NCBI GenBank assembly: GCA_021234155.1
Contig: JAJEKV010000126.1
Coordinates: forward strand, 2,105,771-2,169,770
Source of the DNA: Isoetes taiwanensis
Lineage: Eukaryota; Streptophyta; Lycopodiopsida; Isoetales; Isoetaceae
DNA: 64,000 bases
Direction of reading: 5' to 3'
Position numbers and translations under genes: made by a program. Shown piece by piece: positions 1 to 10,005 of this stretch (positions within the stretch are counted from its first letter, which is position 1; every line of letters starts with the position of its first letter). The notes below the pieces were generated by a model. The model was not told where the DNA came from and made no database searches. It saw only the letters and a list, made by a program, of their open reading frames with translations.

Positions 1-195
1 TTGTTTTCGCACCGAGCCACCTGCGCGAAAATGTGCAATGTAATAAAAATGGAATGGGTATTTTCGCGACCGTAGCCATGATGCGAACTTGTGAATAGAA
101 TAAATTATCGAAGTCTTGTTTTCGCACCAGAAGCCACGCGGTGCGGCGAATTTGTGCATAGCATAAATTAAGGAAGTGTTATTTTCGCATCGCTA
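1..195. repeat. Degenerate cluster of the TTCGCACC palindrome (cluster 1)
   Basis: Three or four decayed copies of the palindromic core (TTTTCGCACC...GCC...GCGAA) occur here at about 60-bp spacing, separated by a spacer resembling 'tgtgcatagcataaatta'. The copies are more diverged than those in the later clusters at 1970, 3905 and 7610, and the cluster is cut by the window edge. Confidence 0.7.
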
Positions 196-618
196 CCACG
201 CTCTTAGTCTCTCTTGCAAATCAAGCCGCTACAAAGGCGCCACATTCTAAGTGTCATAAATCGAGGCGCCGCCTCCACGAATGGCAAATAGCGGGTCGAT
301 AAGGCATGGGAGCCGCTTAGCGCATGGTATGACAAAATAGTGGAGAAAGAACGGATTTTCGCCGGGCATCCCAAGAGTTCGAGGAGGAGCTAGAGGAGCC
401 GGTGGATGCAACCACCGTATAATAATTTTTGCCCGAAAGCGTAGACATTATGGCAGAGTGTAACAGTTTATCGATGCATATGGCGCATCCTTCATAGCTT
501 CATGGCTGGAGCTGGTCCCGACGTGAAACCATGTCCCGCGGATCGGTTTGCCTTCACTAAGCATCCAAGCTTTTCTTAAGATATTTCCAAACCCGATCAA
601 GACCGAATTAGAAGGTCC

Positions 619-1769
619 TTGAAGAAACTACCCGCGAATCGCGTGCAAGAGGGGAAGGAAAGTTTTTTCTGCCTAGATATCATGTTCAAGACATACATGA
701 TTTACACTAAGCCAAGCAAAGATGCCGTTCTTCTTCAAGTGCACAGTCGCCAAAACAACGCGCTCACCACCAAAGAGGGAGCCGATAGATCCCGAGGAAG
801 AGAAGCTCAGACCGAAAAATGAGGAGATCGAGGTTGTGGAAGAGGAGGTCTCCGAAAAAGTTATCTACTTGGGGGCTATCGAAGCATATCCCATCCATGT
901 AGGTGGGAAACCATACTTGTTGCTTAACATATCCGGTGACAGGGTTGAGAGAAGACGAGATATTGGGCCAGATATATGCCCATGTTGTAGGCCCGAGGAT
1001 TTATAGACTTTGAGACCGATGTCCCCGCACAAAATGATGGAGGTCAGTGGACTTATGATGGATCCTCAATACCTCCGTGAGGATGCATTTGAAATTGTCA
1101 TGCAAAGAAGTCGAAGGTGGTATGAAGCGTGAAAGATGTCAAATTTGAAGTCGCTAACTCTTCAAACACCGCTCAGATTCATAGAACGTGAGTCGTCAAG
1201 TCCTCTTTCAAAATAACAAACCCAAATTGTTGTCGAATCCGACAAAAGAGAGGTATTTATCCGGTTTCATTTTCTATTTCTTCTTGAATCGATGTTTCTT
1301 TTATGCAGAGTTATTTATTGATGACTTCGCAAGGCATCGAGAGAGTCACCCTAGGTAGGGACGCCAAGATTGCACATTATATGGGCTACCTTCACAAGGG
1401 GAAATTATTGTGTTTCACAATAAATATAGTCCATCCGAGTACAGTGAGGTCCTCAAGCTTAAGGCTCATTATTAGTCGGGCAACCACGCGCCCCTAGCCT
1501 CAAATTATGATCGAAAGTGGTAGCAAGAGATAGGGCTATCGCAATGTATGTCTTCTGGGGCTTCAAAATGTACTCATTCCCTTGCAAATAAAGTAGCTCT
1601 AGGCTTGGGTGGAGCGGACAAGGAAACATCAAGGCTTGTCCCGTGCACGTATGACCCTGACATATTGTATCTGTTAGATGCAATTGGGGCTGGAGTAAAA
1701 GAAGAGGACTTAGAAGATTTTGATTCGGGTACTACAGGCCCTGATGCCAAGAAAAGGAAATGTACTTAA
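619..1769 (+). pseudogene. Decayed unrecognised gene module between palindrome clusters 1 and 2
   Basis: I do not recognise this gene. Coding-like pieces lie in different frames on the plus strand: 619-822, 722-1006 (acidic stretch EEIEVVEEEVSEK, then a CPCC motif), 1303-1497 and 1548-1769 (acidic, ending in a KKRK basic cluster that could be a nuclear signal). Pieces overlap or are separated by stops, so the module is probably broken. An AATAAA hexamer at 1908-1913 follows the last piece by about 140 bp and could be its polyadenylation signal. The module is flanked by palindrome clusters at 1-195 and 1970-2325, the same arrangement as the modules that follow. It could be non-coding with chance open frames. 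Confidence 0.35.
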
Positions 1770-1969
1770 AAAACTTTTGTATTAATATAATGTCTTTTTC
1801 TATAAATTGTCTTTTCTATAATGTATCAATTGTTTTCATATGACGGAATTGCTTTTGTATGAATGTTCATTTATGATATTCATTAATTGTTAGAATTCAA
1901 TGTGAGCAATAAATCCTTGTTAGATGTATATGTTAGGTATTCTTTAATGGTGGCTACAAAGGCGTAAAA

Positions 1970-2325
1970 ACAGATGTCGCCAGCTTTTGATCGGCCGATT
2001 TCGCGACCCGTGGCTACGGTCTAAAAACAAAGCGGTCGGCAATTTTTGATCTGCCCTATTTTCGCACCGCGGGCTACGGTCGGCGAAAAAATCAGATGTC
2101 GGGCAGCTTTTGACGCCCGATTTCGCACCGTGGCTACGGTGCGGCGAAAACAGATGTCGGCAGCTTTTGACTGCCCGATTTCGCGATCAGGGCTACGGTG
2201 CGAAAACAGTCGGCGGGCAGCTTTTGACTGCCCTATTTTCGCATCCGCGGGCTACTGCGGCGAAAAACAGATGTCGGCAGCTTTTGACCGCCCGATTTCG
2301 CACCGTGGGCTACCGTAACATTTTT
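1970..2325. repeat. Palindrome array, cluster 2 (about six units, period about 58-65 bp)
   Basis: Units carry the palindromic core (TTTCGCACCG TGGC TACGGTGCGAA and variants) separated by a spacer resembling 'cagatgtcggcagcttttga' and 'ccgcccgat'. Cores are visible near 1996, 2061, 2124, 2176, 2234 and 2297. The spacer is shared within this array but differs from the spacers of the arrays at 3905 and 7610. Open frames across it are translations of the repeat, not genes. Confidence 0.85.
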
Positions 2326-3240
2326 CAGCCTAGGGGTTTATGGGATCGACGACATAATATTGCTTAATTGAATTTCTTCTCCTTGCTAAAATTCGCCATG
2401 TCCATGGAAGGCGCTTAGCTCAAATCCCACAAAATGAGGCGCTTGACCAGCGCCGCATGTTGATGAGGTCATTACTAGCAGCCACCAGACTTCTATTCCA
2501 ATCACGTAGGGCGAGGCGCTTATTCCCATCACAAGCCGCCAGATGGACGTAGAGGAGGTTGTCCTTACGTAAGACTTCGCAAACCCTTGAATGTCGCCCA
2601 CACTATTAATAATAGTGTGGACTAATATTTCAAAACCCGACCGCGCTTCCTAGTCGGGTCACCTTGCCGAGCCGGTAAGGTTGTTGGGGAAGGAGTTTTC
2701 CGTGGACGCCACCGCCCCGCCACAATATTCCAGCCTGTGATGATCAGACAGTAGCAAAGGGACACGTACTCGATCCAACAAACCACTGCCGCCCCCACCC
2801 CTCGAGCGGAGACATTGGAGAAGCCATCGGGCCATACGTCGTGGTGGCTCAAAGTTGATGTCATCCATGTCCCAAGACGGAGTCACGCCATTCCAGCTTC
2901 TTGTGTAATGAGTCGGATTACATGTTGAAACCACGGGAGGAGGGGGTTCTACACACGCCCAGTGCTTTGGCCGGTTGACCCGTGGCCATGGTGCCCAAAG
3001 GCTCATGAATCGCTATCTCCTCGCCTCCGACGCTGGGACCACTATTGCATTCCCAAACGCTTGGCGCTGGTGGGGGAGGAAGAACCGCAGACTATGGAAG
3101 TGCAAAGATGACCAAAGATCACCGGTCTAGCATGATCAGCAGGATCAGACGGGCCAACAAGATCAGCATCAGCTGGTCCAGCAAGATCAGCAGGATCATC
3201 CGCCCCAGCAAGATCATCATCAGGTGGAACAGGTAATAGG
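2326..3240. other. No certain gene; glutamine-rich repeat before the H3-like module
   Basis: I see no protein family here. Several open frames on both strands overlap without motifs. At 3100-3235 a short AGATCAGCA-type tandem repeat encodes, in one plus-strand frame, a Gln/Asp/His-rich low-complexity stretch (QDQHQLVQQDQQDH). It lies directly upstream of the basic tail of the histone-like module and could be its degenerate N-terminus. Confidence 0.4.
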
Positions 3241-3414
3241 AAGCCCCGGCGAAAGCTGAAATCCAGGCCGAAGAAATCCGAGCCTAAAAGCCTCCTAGGC
3301 TTGTTCCTAGTGCAGACAAGCCGAGAGAGATGCAAGCAAGGAGACCGATAAGCTTGGTAATAAGCGAAGCCTAAGGAAGGGGAGCCTAGTGTTAGATATG
3401 GTGGCCCTGAGAAG

Positions 3415-3785
3415 ATGAAGGGTGCTCCTCCTGACACTCAGGCTTTGAAGGAGATTAGGTACTGGCAGGCATGCACCCAGCCTCTGATTCCCAAGCTTGC
3501 CTTCGCTAGAATGGTCAGGTTTGAGATGCAGGAAATTATTGAGAGGAGGAAGGAATCAAGGAGGAAGAGGAGGGACAGAGCACCAGACTTCGTCCCGATG
3601 GTGGAGGAGGAGGTGAATAGAATCCAAGCAGAGGCCTTGGACATATCAAGAAGAGGCGCCAGAGGCTCATCTAATTAGCCTCTTTGAGGACAAAGGTCCG
3701 CTGCTGTGTGCATAGAGGACGGTGTTATCGCAAGGTGGCAAACGACTATGCCTTAGCTAGATACTTCCGTGGATGCCTCCCTTAG
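3415..3785 (+). pseudogene. Divergent histone H3-like pseudogene
   Basis: Three collinear blocks match the histone H3 fold. Residues PDTQALKEIRYWQ...LIPKLAFARMVR align with H3 'PGTVALREIRKYQ...LIRKLPFQRLVR' (alphaN, alpha1). AEAHLISLFEDK aligns with 'SEAYLVGLFEDT' (alpha2). HRGR...NDYALARYFRG aligns with 'HAKR...KDIQLARRIRG' (alpha3), and the stop at 3783-3785 falls at the usual H3 C-terminus. Two lesions separate the blocks: a 31-nt insertion bounded by the direct repeat CAGAGGC (3629-3635 and 3660-3666), and one extra base near 3700. Loop 1 is longer and more basic than in canonical H3. A basic stretch in the same frame at 3241-3288 (KPRRKLKSRPKKSEPK) resembles a histone tail, but stops lie between it and the fold. 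It is not a normal replication H3; a CENP-A-like or mobile-element histone are alternatives. Confidence 0.8.
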
Positions 3786-3904
3786 CATCCTTTTGTAACA
3801 CTTTTTTGTTTGTTAATATATGAGTGTTTTAGTATTTATCGTGATGAGTGTTTTATATTTATCTGTAATTATTTGCTATTCTATTTATTGCGGCCGCATT
3901 TATC

Positions 3905-4130
3905 TACTAGTGTTGACCGTGGGCCGCGGTGCGAAAATGACTATTCCACATTCTGTGGGAAGGTCTATTTCGCACCGTCGCCACGGTGCAAAAATGACTA
4001 TTCCACATTCTTTGGGAAGGTCTATTTTGCACCGTGGCCACGGTGCGAAAATAGTAGTTCCAAAGTTTTTGGAGGGCGCAATTTCGCACCATGACTACGG
4101 TGCGAAATAGACTATTCCACATACTGCGAA
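3905..4130. repeat. Palindrome array, cluster 3 (about four units, period about 57 bp)
   Basis: Units contain TTCGCACCGT-NNNN-ACGGTGCGAA-like cores near 3925, 3967, 4023 and 4083, with the array-specific spacer 'gactattccacattct' followed by 'gggaaggtcta'. The array lies about 120 bp downstream of the stop of the H3-like pseudogene. Confidence 0.88.
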
Positions 4131-4369
4131 GAGAATGCTGAACTGAATTTAGAATCTACACGTAAGGAAAATGGCCAAGAGCTTTCCAAATTGAAAATGT
4201 GCGGTAAATAGACAGATCACATGTATCACTTATGGTTACATACTTATAACTCATATAAGAGGCATAGCATATACATAGAACTCATATAAGAGGCATAGCA
4301 TACATGAATGAAGAAGCTTATTCGCGATCGGGATCGTCATGAAAAGGTAGTTGAGTGATGCGATTAATC

Positions 4370-4684
4370 TCATAGACGCCACGCCCGAACCCTCCAAAGG
4401 TGGATAACAACACGATAAAACCCTCCTAAGAACGATTTCGCCCTCTCTACTACTCCTTCCAGCCAGGGATCAAGGGGGATACCCCTCTGAGAACATCTAT
4501 AAAGATCATTATATGTCATAGTGCAAGTAATGGAGTCCATATCTTCGGGACGAGGAGGCCGAGACATAGCAAATGGATGCCTTCTGCATTGAGTGGAACC
4601 GTACTTATATCGAACAAAATTATTGACATGCACTGTAGCAGCATTATTGGTTATACATACGAGCATAATGTACAAAATACACAT
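4370..4684 (-). pseudogene. RGI-motif family protein, diverged copy on the minus strand
   Basis: The minus-strand frame contains MTYNDLYRCSQRGIPLDP followed by WLEGVVERAKSFL. This lines up with INPSECYRRLAMRGILEP and YLDEMLQQFKPLL of the better-preserved plus-strand gene at 6901-7434. The shared pattern is Y-x2-L/C-x3-RGI-x2-P-x-L followed by an amphipathic stretch. The rest of the family protein (FVELGPLFF region) is not visible downstream, so this is a fragment. A second, weaker match (REIPMESWMTTL) lies further upstream on the same strand at 4814-5005. Function unknown. Confidence 0.45.
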
Positions 4685-4689
4685 GTATA

Positions 4690-5210
4690 TAATGTACGTA
4701 TATAGCGTATATACATTCTGAGTATTGATTTAGGGGGACTCTTCTGAGTCATTGTCACCGTGCACCCCAAAGGATCTTTTCTATTATGTACATTTGATGC
4801 TCTCTATTCCATATTAGATGGATGATAACATCGGCGGGATCGATAATAGCGAGGATTGAGAGCGCAAAGTGGTCATCCAGCTTTCCATGGGTATTTCTCG
4901 CCCCCGACAATCGCTTGAAATTTTCGCGGATTCATCTTGCGTAATGGAATCACATTCAGACCGTAATGAGACCACATGGCTAGACGGAGGCCAATGTTGT
5001 CGCACTCGGCAATTTGATGTATATTTATACCCACCAAAATTATTGATGGTATATACCCACCAAAATTATTGATGGTATATACATAGAAATTATTGGATCG
5101 TATACATACCGTATGGTACTTTTCGTGATAATGGTAATGAACATCAATAGTATGCTACATGAGCTACATGGTACTCGTACTCTTTAAATAGGCATCTATG
5201 CCTTCATTGT
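4690..5210. other. No clear gene; possible second minus-strand RGI-family fragment
   Basis: The stretch is mostly AT-rich. A minus-strand frame at 4814-5005 ends with CRGREIPMESW, which weakly resembles the RGI motif of the neighbouring family. A short duplicated motif 'ccaccaaaattattgatggtatata' occurs twice near 5032-5082. Confidence 0.3.
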
Positions 5211-5214
5211 CTTT

Positions 5215-5350
5215 TGTTCCGCTTCTTGTTTGCATGCTCCTTGCCTCCCCTGTCCGCTTCTTGTTGCTCTTTGCCTCACCGTCATTCCTTTCTTGCATGC
5301 TCCTTTGCCCGCCTTGTCCGCTCCATTAGTTGTTCCTTGTCCGCTCCACT
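5215..5350 (+). repeat. Pyrimidine-rich leader tract upstream of the 5.4-kb module
   Basis: Imperfect repeats of 'ccgcttcttgtt', 'gctccttgcc' and similar words occur here. A longer tract of the same kind (6460-6835) precedes the paralogous gene at 6901, and both are followed by the 13-mer CCTGCAAGCATGC (5405 and 6869 regions). The two modules are therefore duplicated at DNA level, leader included. Confidence 0.55.
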
Positions 5351-5412
5351 AGTTTCTTACAAATGGTAACTTTGCAAGAACATCCTCGCTGGCTGATCCG
5401 AATACCTGCAAG

Positions 5413-5986
5413 CATGCGCGTAATTAATACGCACACTTTTGATGATTTTTTAACAACTTTTAGGAGCATCGATGGCGCCACGGTCCAACCACGTAGCTTG
5501 CAAGGCAGCTGAGCAACTTCATTATCGATCGCTATACTCTCGCTATCTCCTCCACCGGAGGAGATCAATTGAGTCAAGCAAGGTTCACTCTAAGTGCTTT
5601 GGGACTTCTTGAACCCCCCTCGATTTTAGAAGATAGGCTAGAACAGCTTGAAGGACATGCTTTTCCATGGTTTCATGGCCTACTCTCCGATCAAGATGTG
5701 CCTCCGGTCATTCCTACTAATGAGAAGAATAGGATTTATATCCTCATTGAACTTTACTTACTTCCATTACAAATCTTTTGTGGATATTGGTAAGCTCCTA
5801 TTCCGCTCCCTTGACTTCAACATCCCGTGGTTACTGCCTAGATTCCCCACCGGGATACAATTCCTTGGGATACACGTGACCTATGGCTACATAGCACACA
5901 AAGACATAATACGCATATATCACGTGAAGATACTCCAATCGACTAGTATAAAGATTTTCATAGAAATTAAGTATATAAGCAAGTGA
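5413..5986 (+). pseudogene. RGI-family gene, decayed plus-strand paralogue
   Basis: This is a frameshifted paralogue of the gene at 6901-7434. Its N-terminal MRVINTHTFDDFLTTFR matches MRPETDELFDHFLEWR. ALGLLEPPSILEDRLEQL matches AMRGILEPPPYLDEMLQQF. In another frame, YKSFVDIGKLLFRSL and WLLPRFPTG match YNGFVELGPLFFREY and FLMTRYPIW. At least two frame changes (near 5510 and 5740) and an in-frame stop break it. The order of the three blocks is the same as in the paralogue, which supports common descent. Function unknown; no catalytic motif was recognised. Confidence 0.6.
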
Positions 5987-6099
5987 TTTCCGTAATTAAG
6001 TAACATCCTTATATTATCATGTATTATCTTGGCAATCTTACACTTTTAGTGTAATTGAATGATTTCTTCTACCATTTTCCTTGTATTTTTCATGTGAAT

Positions 6100-6205
6100 G
6101 TTTTATTTGTGGTCATATTCGCACTCCGTACACTTGTCTAAATCGCCTCGCCATAAATTATTGAAGGGCCTATTTCGCACCGACCGCTACAAGTATGTAA
6201 ATACG
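6100..6205. repeat. Degenerate palindrome cluster 4
   Basis: Remnants of the core (ATTCGCACTCCGT, TTTCGCACCGACCGCTAC) occur with the spacer 'aaattattgaagggcctat', the same spacer used by the array at 7610-7945 on the other side of the next gene. The gene at 6901 is thus bracketed by one spacer type. Confidence 0.6.
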
Positions 6206-6459
6206 TGGATCCAGCTTTTAGTTACGGGCCCATCTTTCACCACCAAAGGGTATAATACTTCAGCATTATTGGTATTATTCTTCAACTTTCTTGGTATTAT
6301 ACTTCAACAAGATAGTATTATACTTCAACATTATTGGATTCAGAGCTATAAATTCTTTCACCTTGCTTTCACTTCTCACCTTTGTTCCATGTTTTCACAT
6401 TGCTTTCACTTCTCGTGTTCTCACCTTGCTTTCACTTCTCACCTTGTGTTCCATGTTCT

Positions 6460-6835
6460 TTGCTAATTGATCTTGATCCTTGCTTCTTGCTCCTTCATTT
6501 TCGTGCTACTTCATGCTACTTGGTCTTGTTCCTTGCTCTTGATCTTGCTACTTGATCTTGTTCCTTGCTTCCTTGCTCCATGATCTTCCTTGTTCCTTGC
6601 TTCTTGCTACTTGATCTTGATCCTTGTTCCTTGCTACTTCATCTTCCTGGTCCTTGCTACTTGGTCTTCCTTGTTCCTTGATCTTCTTGCTCCTTGATCT
6701 TCCTTGTTCCTTGCTTCTTGCTACTTGATCTTGATACTTGTTCCTTGTTACTTGGTCTTCTTCCTTGCTTCTTGCTCCTTGTTCCTTGCTCTGCTCCTTG
6801 TTCCTTGCTCCGTCGGCGATCCTTGCTTGCTTGTG
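6460..6835 (+). repeat. Pyrimidine-rich minisatellite (CTTG-TTCCTTG type)
   Basis: About 370 bp of imperfect repeats of 'cttgttccttgcttcttgctac' and 'ttgatcttgatc'. Long open frames on both strands (Leu/Cys-rich on plus, Lys/Glu/Gln/Arg-rich on minus) are by-products of the repeat. It sits just upstream of the 6901 gene and resembles the tract before the 5413 module. Confidence 0.85.
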
Positions 6836-6900
6836 CAAATGATTGGACCAATCCTCCCTGGGCTACTCCAGAAGGCCTGCAAGCATGCCCCAGGCATTCT

Positions 6901-7434
6901 ATGCGGCCTGAAACTGATGAGCTATTTGACCATTTCTTGGAGTGGAGGTTGCACCACAGTCCCATCAAGGAGCTTGCAATGGAGTTGATCAACTTCATTC
7001 TGGAACGATTCGATTGTGGTCATGAACCACTGATGGAAATTAATCCATCTGAATGTTATAGGAGACTTGCAATGAGGGGAATTCTTGAACCCCCTCCTTA
7101 TCTGGACGAGATGCTACAGCAGTTCAAGCCTCTTCTTCGTGCTGGTTATTTAGCATACTCTCTGGATCAATACATATCAGAGTTCATTCATGAAATTTCT
7201 AAGGGACAGATGTATGGCCTTATTAGGGCGTACTACAACGAGTACAACGGTTTTGTGGAGTTGGGTCCGCTCTTCTTCCGTGAGTATCATCCTGTGGAAT
7301 TACTTTTTCTAATGACTAGGTACCCCATATGGTGGGAAGAATCAGGCTGGGATACGCGTGAGCTCTGGTTTCCTAACCCAGATGCGTGGGTTACCCCTCG
7401 CAGGGGAAGGCAAAGGGGAAGGGGAAGTGGTTAG
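6901..7434 (+). CDS. Unrecognised RGI-family protein (177 aa), best-preserved copy
   Basis: I do not recognise the family. The frame stays open from the minisatellite, but I place the start at MRPETDELFDHF because the paralogue at 5413 begins with a matching MR codon after the same 13-mer, and because everything upstream is repeat-derived. Visible features are an acidic N-terminus, the block CYRRLAMRGILEPPPYLDEM (about residues 61-80), a hydrophobic/aromatic middle (YNGFVELGPLFF, then WWEESGWDTRELWF) and a basic RG-rich tail TPRRGRQRGRGSG that could bind nucleic acid. Two or three diverged copies lie within 3 kb upstream on both strands. Downstream, 'tactagggacatac' and 'ctagtaacc' form an imperfect inverted repeat before the palindrome array at 7610. 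It may be a mobile-element protein. Confidence 0.6.
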   Translation: MRPETDELFDHFLEWRLHHSPIKELAMELINFILERFDCGHEPLMEINPSECYRRLAMRGILEPPPYLDEMLQQFKPLLRAGYLAYSLDQYISEFIHEISKGQMYGLIRAYYNEYNGFVELGPLFFREYHPVELLFLMTRYPIWWEESGWDTRELWFPNPDAWVTPRRGRQRGRGSG

Positions 7435-7609
7435 GAACATAGGGGAAGGTTACTAGGGACATACTGCCGTGGTCTCTAGTAACCTTTGCTATCTATCATA
7501 AATATTTCATCTGATACCGTGTTAATATGTTCTATAAATATTCTCTAATATGTTAATATGTTCTCTAATATGTTAATATTCTCTAGTTACTGGCCCATAT
7601 TTCTTATTC

Positions 7610-7945
7610 TTGTGCGAAATAGCCTCAATTTCGCACCGTAGCCACGGTGCGAAATTGACTCAGGTACAAATTATTGAAGGGCCTATTTCGCACCGTAGCC
7701 ACGGTGCGAAATCGACTGAGTTACAAATTATTGAAGGGCCTACTTCGCACCGTGGCTACGGTGCGAAATACGTGGATCCAGTTTAGTTACAGGCCCATAT
7801 TTCGCACCGTCGCCACGGTGCGAAATCGACTCAGTTACAAATTATTGAAGGGCCTATTTCGCATCAGTTACAGGCCCATATTTCGCACCGTGGCCACGAT
7901 GTGCAATACATGCATCCAATTTACTTACAATACAGCATTTCGCAC
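7610..7945. repeat. Palindrome array, cluster 5 (best preserved)
   Basis: Four near-perfect inverted repeats, TTCGCACCGT-NNNN-ACGGTGCGAA, are centred near 7641, 7698, 7756 and 7812, with a fifth imperfect copy near 7892. Arms reach 13 bp at 7627-7656. The centres vary (AGCC, GGCT, CGCC). The spacer is 'gagttacaaattattgaagggccta'. Period is about 58 bp. Confidence 0.93.
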
Positions 7946-8197
7946 ACTGAGCACTATCGAACTAATAAATAAACCAACTCTTTTACAGTAGAGACGTTAT
8001 CAAGATCTCTCAATACGGACATAACCTTTGCCTTGCCTACATCTCATTGATCTCCACTCCCTTGATCGCTCAACAGCTGCGGACTTATACCAAGCCGCCC
8101 TCTTTTTTTCCCGCTGGGTTTTTTGTCTAAACAACTTAGCAAGTGTTGATTCACTCTAGTTCCGTGATTTCTTCACCCACTTGCACACGATCCTTCT

Positions 8198-8843
8198 TTA
8201 AAACCATTGACACATCTGCTGCAAGGAATTCCCAACTGAACCTCTGTGTTGAGTGAAACGGAAGAATGCATTCTTTGCTTGCTTATGGGACTTCTCCATT
8301 CCCTGTGTATTCCAAATTCCCAGGCTTCCATATTCCCTGACAAACCACACGCCATGTGCGAACAGAATATGGACATAGTGAGTCAAATTGGCCTCACCCC
8401 ATGCCGTCAGGAAAGACTTAGTGAAGTTTGTGACTGCCTCCTGGAATTTGGCAACATCATTTTCCCTCACTACCTTTTTTCTCGCATTTCCTTTACCAAG
8501 ACTGAGAGAAATCCTGCCATGCCTTGATTTTCTTCAGCGCGATCCGCCACGATCATTTCGGATCATCCTCACCTGCAATAAGATCCTTGTAAGCTTCCCA
8601 AACACCGATAAGTTCTCTTTCGCGGAGGCAAAACCTCTTAGCCTTTGGACCACCCATACTGGGTTTCGTGGGAACCTTGCCTGATACCTTTGGATCTTGA
8701 AGTATTTTGTAGTGCCCACCATGAAGTCCCATATGAGATAGCACCTTTTCAACTTCATACATGGCAGCTTCCCTAGAGCTTTGGGGTGATTTATTCCAAG
8801 CAAACAGGATACTCATGTAAACCATCTTGTCTATGATTCTCAA
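8198..8843 (-). pseudogene. Transposon-derived gene, C-terminal part (decayed)
   Basis: Two minus-strand frames are collinear. 8843-8553 holds KAKRFCLRERELIGVWEAY and 8470-8198 holds THYVHILFAHGVWFVREYG followed by WNTQGMEKSHKQAKNAFFR. The H-Y-x-H-x-L...H...YG-x-L...QGMEK-S-x2-A-x2-F-F-R pattern is, from memory, typical of C-terminal regions of plant and fungal transposon-encoded proteins of undetermined superfamily. A stop and a frame change separate the pieces. Related pieces continue upstream on the same strand at about 9480-9870 and 10006-10541, so one gene of more than 2 kb is likely. Confidence 0.6.
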
Positions 8844-8899
8844 GAAAGCATGAAGGGTGCATATGTGTACTCTTCTTAACTAATTGGCGTAATTGGCAT

Positions 8900-9980
8900 C
8901 AAGGTTGTGTCCTTCTCTTCTCTATTTGGTGGCTCATCCCGACACGGTCTAATGTACTCTTGTCCAATCCAAATTGAATCTCTTCTTGCATAGAGACAAG
9001 AGGGAACAAGCATGAGTAGTCTTACCAAAGACCATGCTTCATTCTCAGTACATGCATTTTATTGTCTTCAAATCTGCAGCAAGATGCCATTCAACCGTTA
9101 CTCACCATATCCGTGAACTGCAAGTTTTTCTCCATTCCGTGAGAGGCAATCATTGTGGGAATGGGTGTTTGATCAAAACCCATTTCAAATATACTATGAT
9201 TTTCCTCCTGGTACCTGAAATAAACCAACCCACCAAATGTGATCTTCGTGACCGACTTTAAACTTACCATCTAGAGTTGACTCTTCATTCCCTCAGATTC
9301 AAAGCTCGTTCATTAGACTCGGTGAAACCCTCTCGCACTTCCCGCCTTTCACCAATTCCATTTCATCCAAATTCAAAAACAATTCTTAGTTTGCCAAATA
9401 AGACTCTTCTACCTTCATATCATAAAATCGAACCAAAAGCTAAAGCATTCTAGTTAAGTCTATCCAAAGAATTGTTATTTTCATTAAGGCGTAAAAGTAT
9501 CACCAAACTTGACTTCTTCTTACCTTTGGTATAGGATGCCAATGTATCCAAGTTGACACCGCCTTTGGTCACCGATACATATCACCAAGAAGCTCTTGCA
9601 CTTGTCTGTTTCTCGATGACCTACAAGTCCTCACACTAGTCATCCTTGGTAGTAGAATAGTTTTGGTAATGCCTTGTTGTTTAAGGTCATCCCGCAAGCA
9701 TCCAACAAAGCAATATAAGCTTGCCTACTTATTCCGACATTGTCACACGCTTCTTGCACTCGATTCTGAGGTTTGATTGTTCCCCAACTCCCGCAATGCT
9801 TGATGTACTACACTTTCCTAAGTTGAATGCTACCGTGAAGCTTTAACATTCTCAATACATCATCTTTAGTAACTAATTTCTTTAATAAACCGCAATATTA
9901 GCGGTGTTTTCTTATTTTCTTTCCTATTACAAGATTTGGATCAACAAGCTTTTTAATAACCATGACCCTTTTTTTGAGCC
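8900..9980 (-). pseudogene. Middle part of the same decayed minus-strand transposon gene
   Basis: Reading the minus strand at about 9870-9640 gives VLRMLKLHGSIQLRKV, then VQEACDNVGISRQAYIALLD, then NNKALPKLF, in one frame with stops and short gaps. This resembles a protein rather than random sequence and lies in the same orientation and between the two longer open pieces at 8198-8843 and 10006-10541. The remainder of the stretch is too degraded to read. Confidence 0.4.
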
Positions 9981-10005
9981 TCCACCCCCCTGGGGGCTAA
10001 TATAT

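Noticed and set aside
2659-3437. Minus-strand frames of 115 and 131 codons opposite the H3-like module
   Set aside because: Low-complexity, no motifs, and one is directly antisense to the Gln-rich repeat and the H3-like tail region.
6548-6998. Long Lys/Glu/Gln-rich minus-strand frames and the Leu/Cys-rich plus-strand start upstream of 6901
   Set aside because: They are translations of the CTTG-TTCCTTG minisatellite; the paralogue comparison places the start at 6901.
1970-7945. CRISPR-like appearance of the palindrome arrays
   Set aside because: Repeats are regularly spaced and palindromic, but the spacers are nearly identical within each array, no cas genes are present, and the context is a plant nuclear genome.
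1-7945. Endogenised giant-virus fragment (histone-like gene, hairpins between genes)
   Set aside because: Suggestive parallels only. No capsid, polymerase, packaging ATPase or other hallmark gene is visible, and the modules look like plant repeats; kept as a remote alternative.
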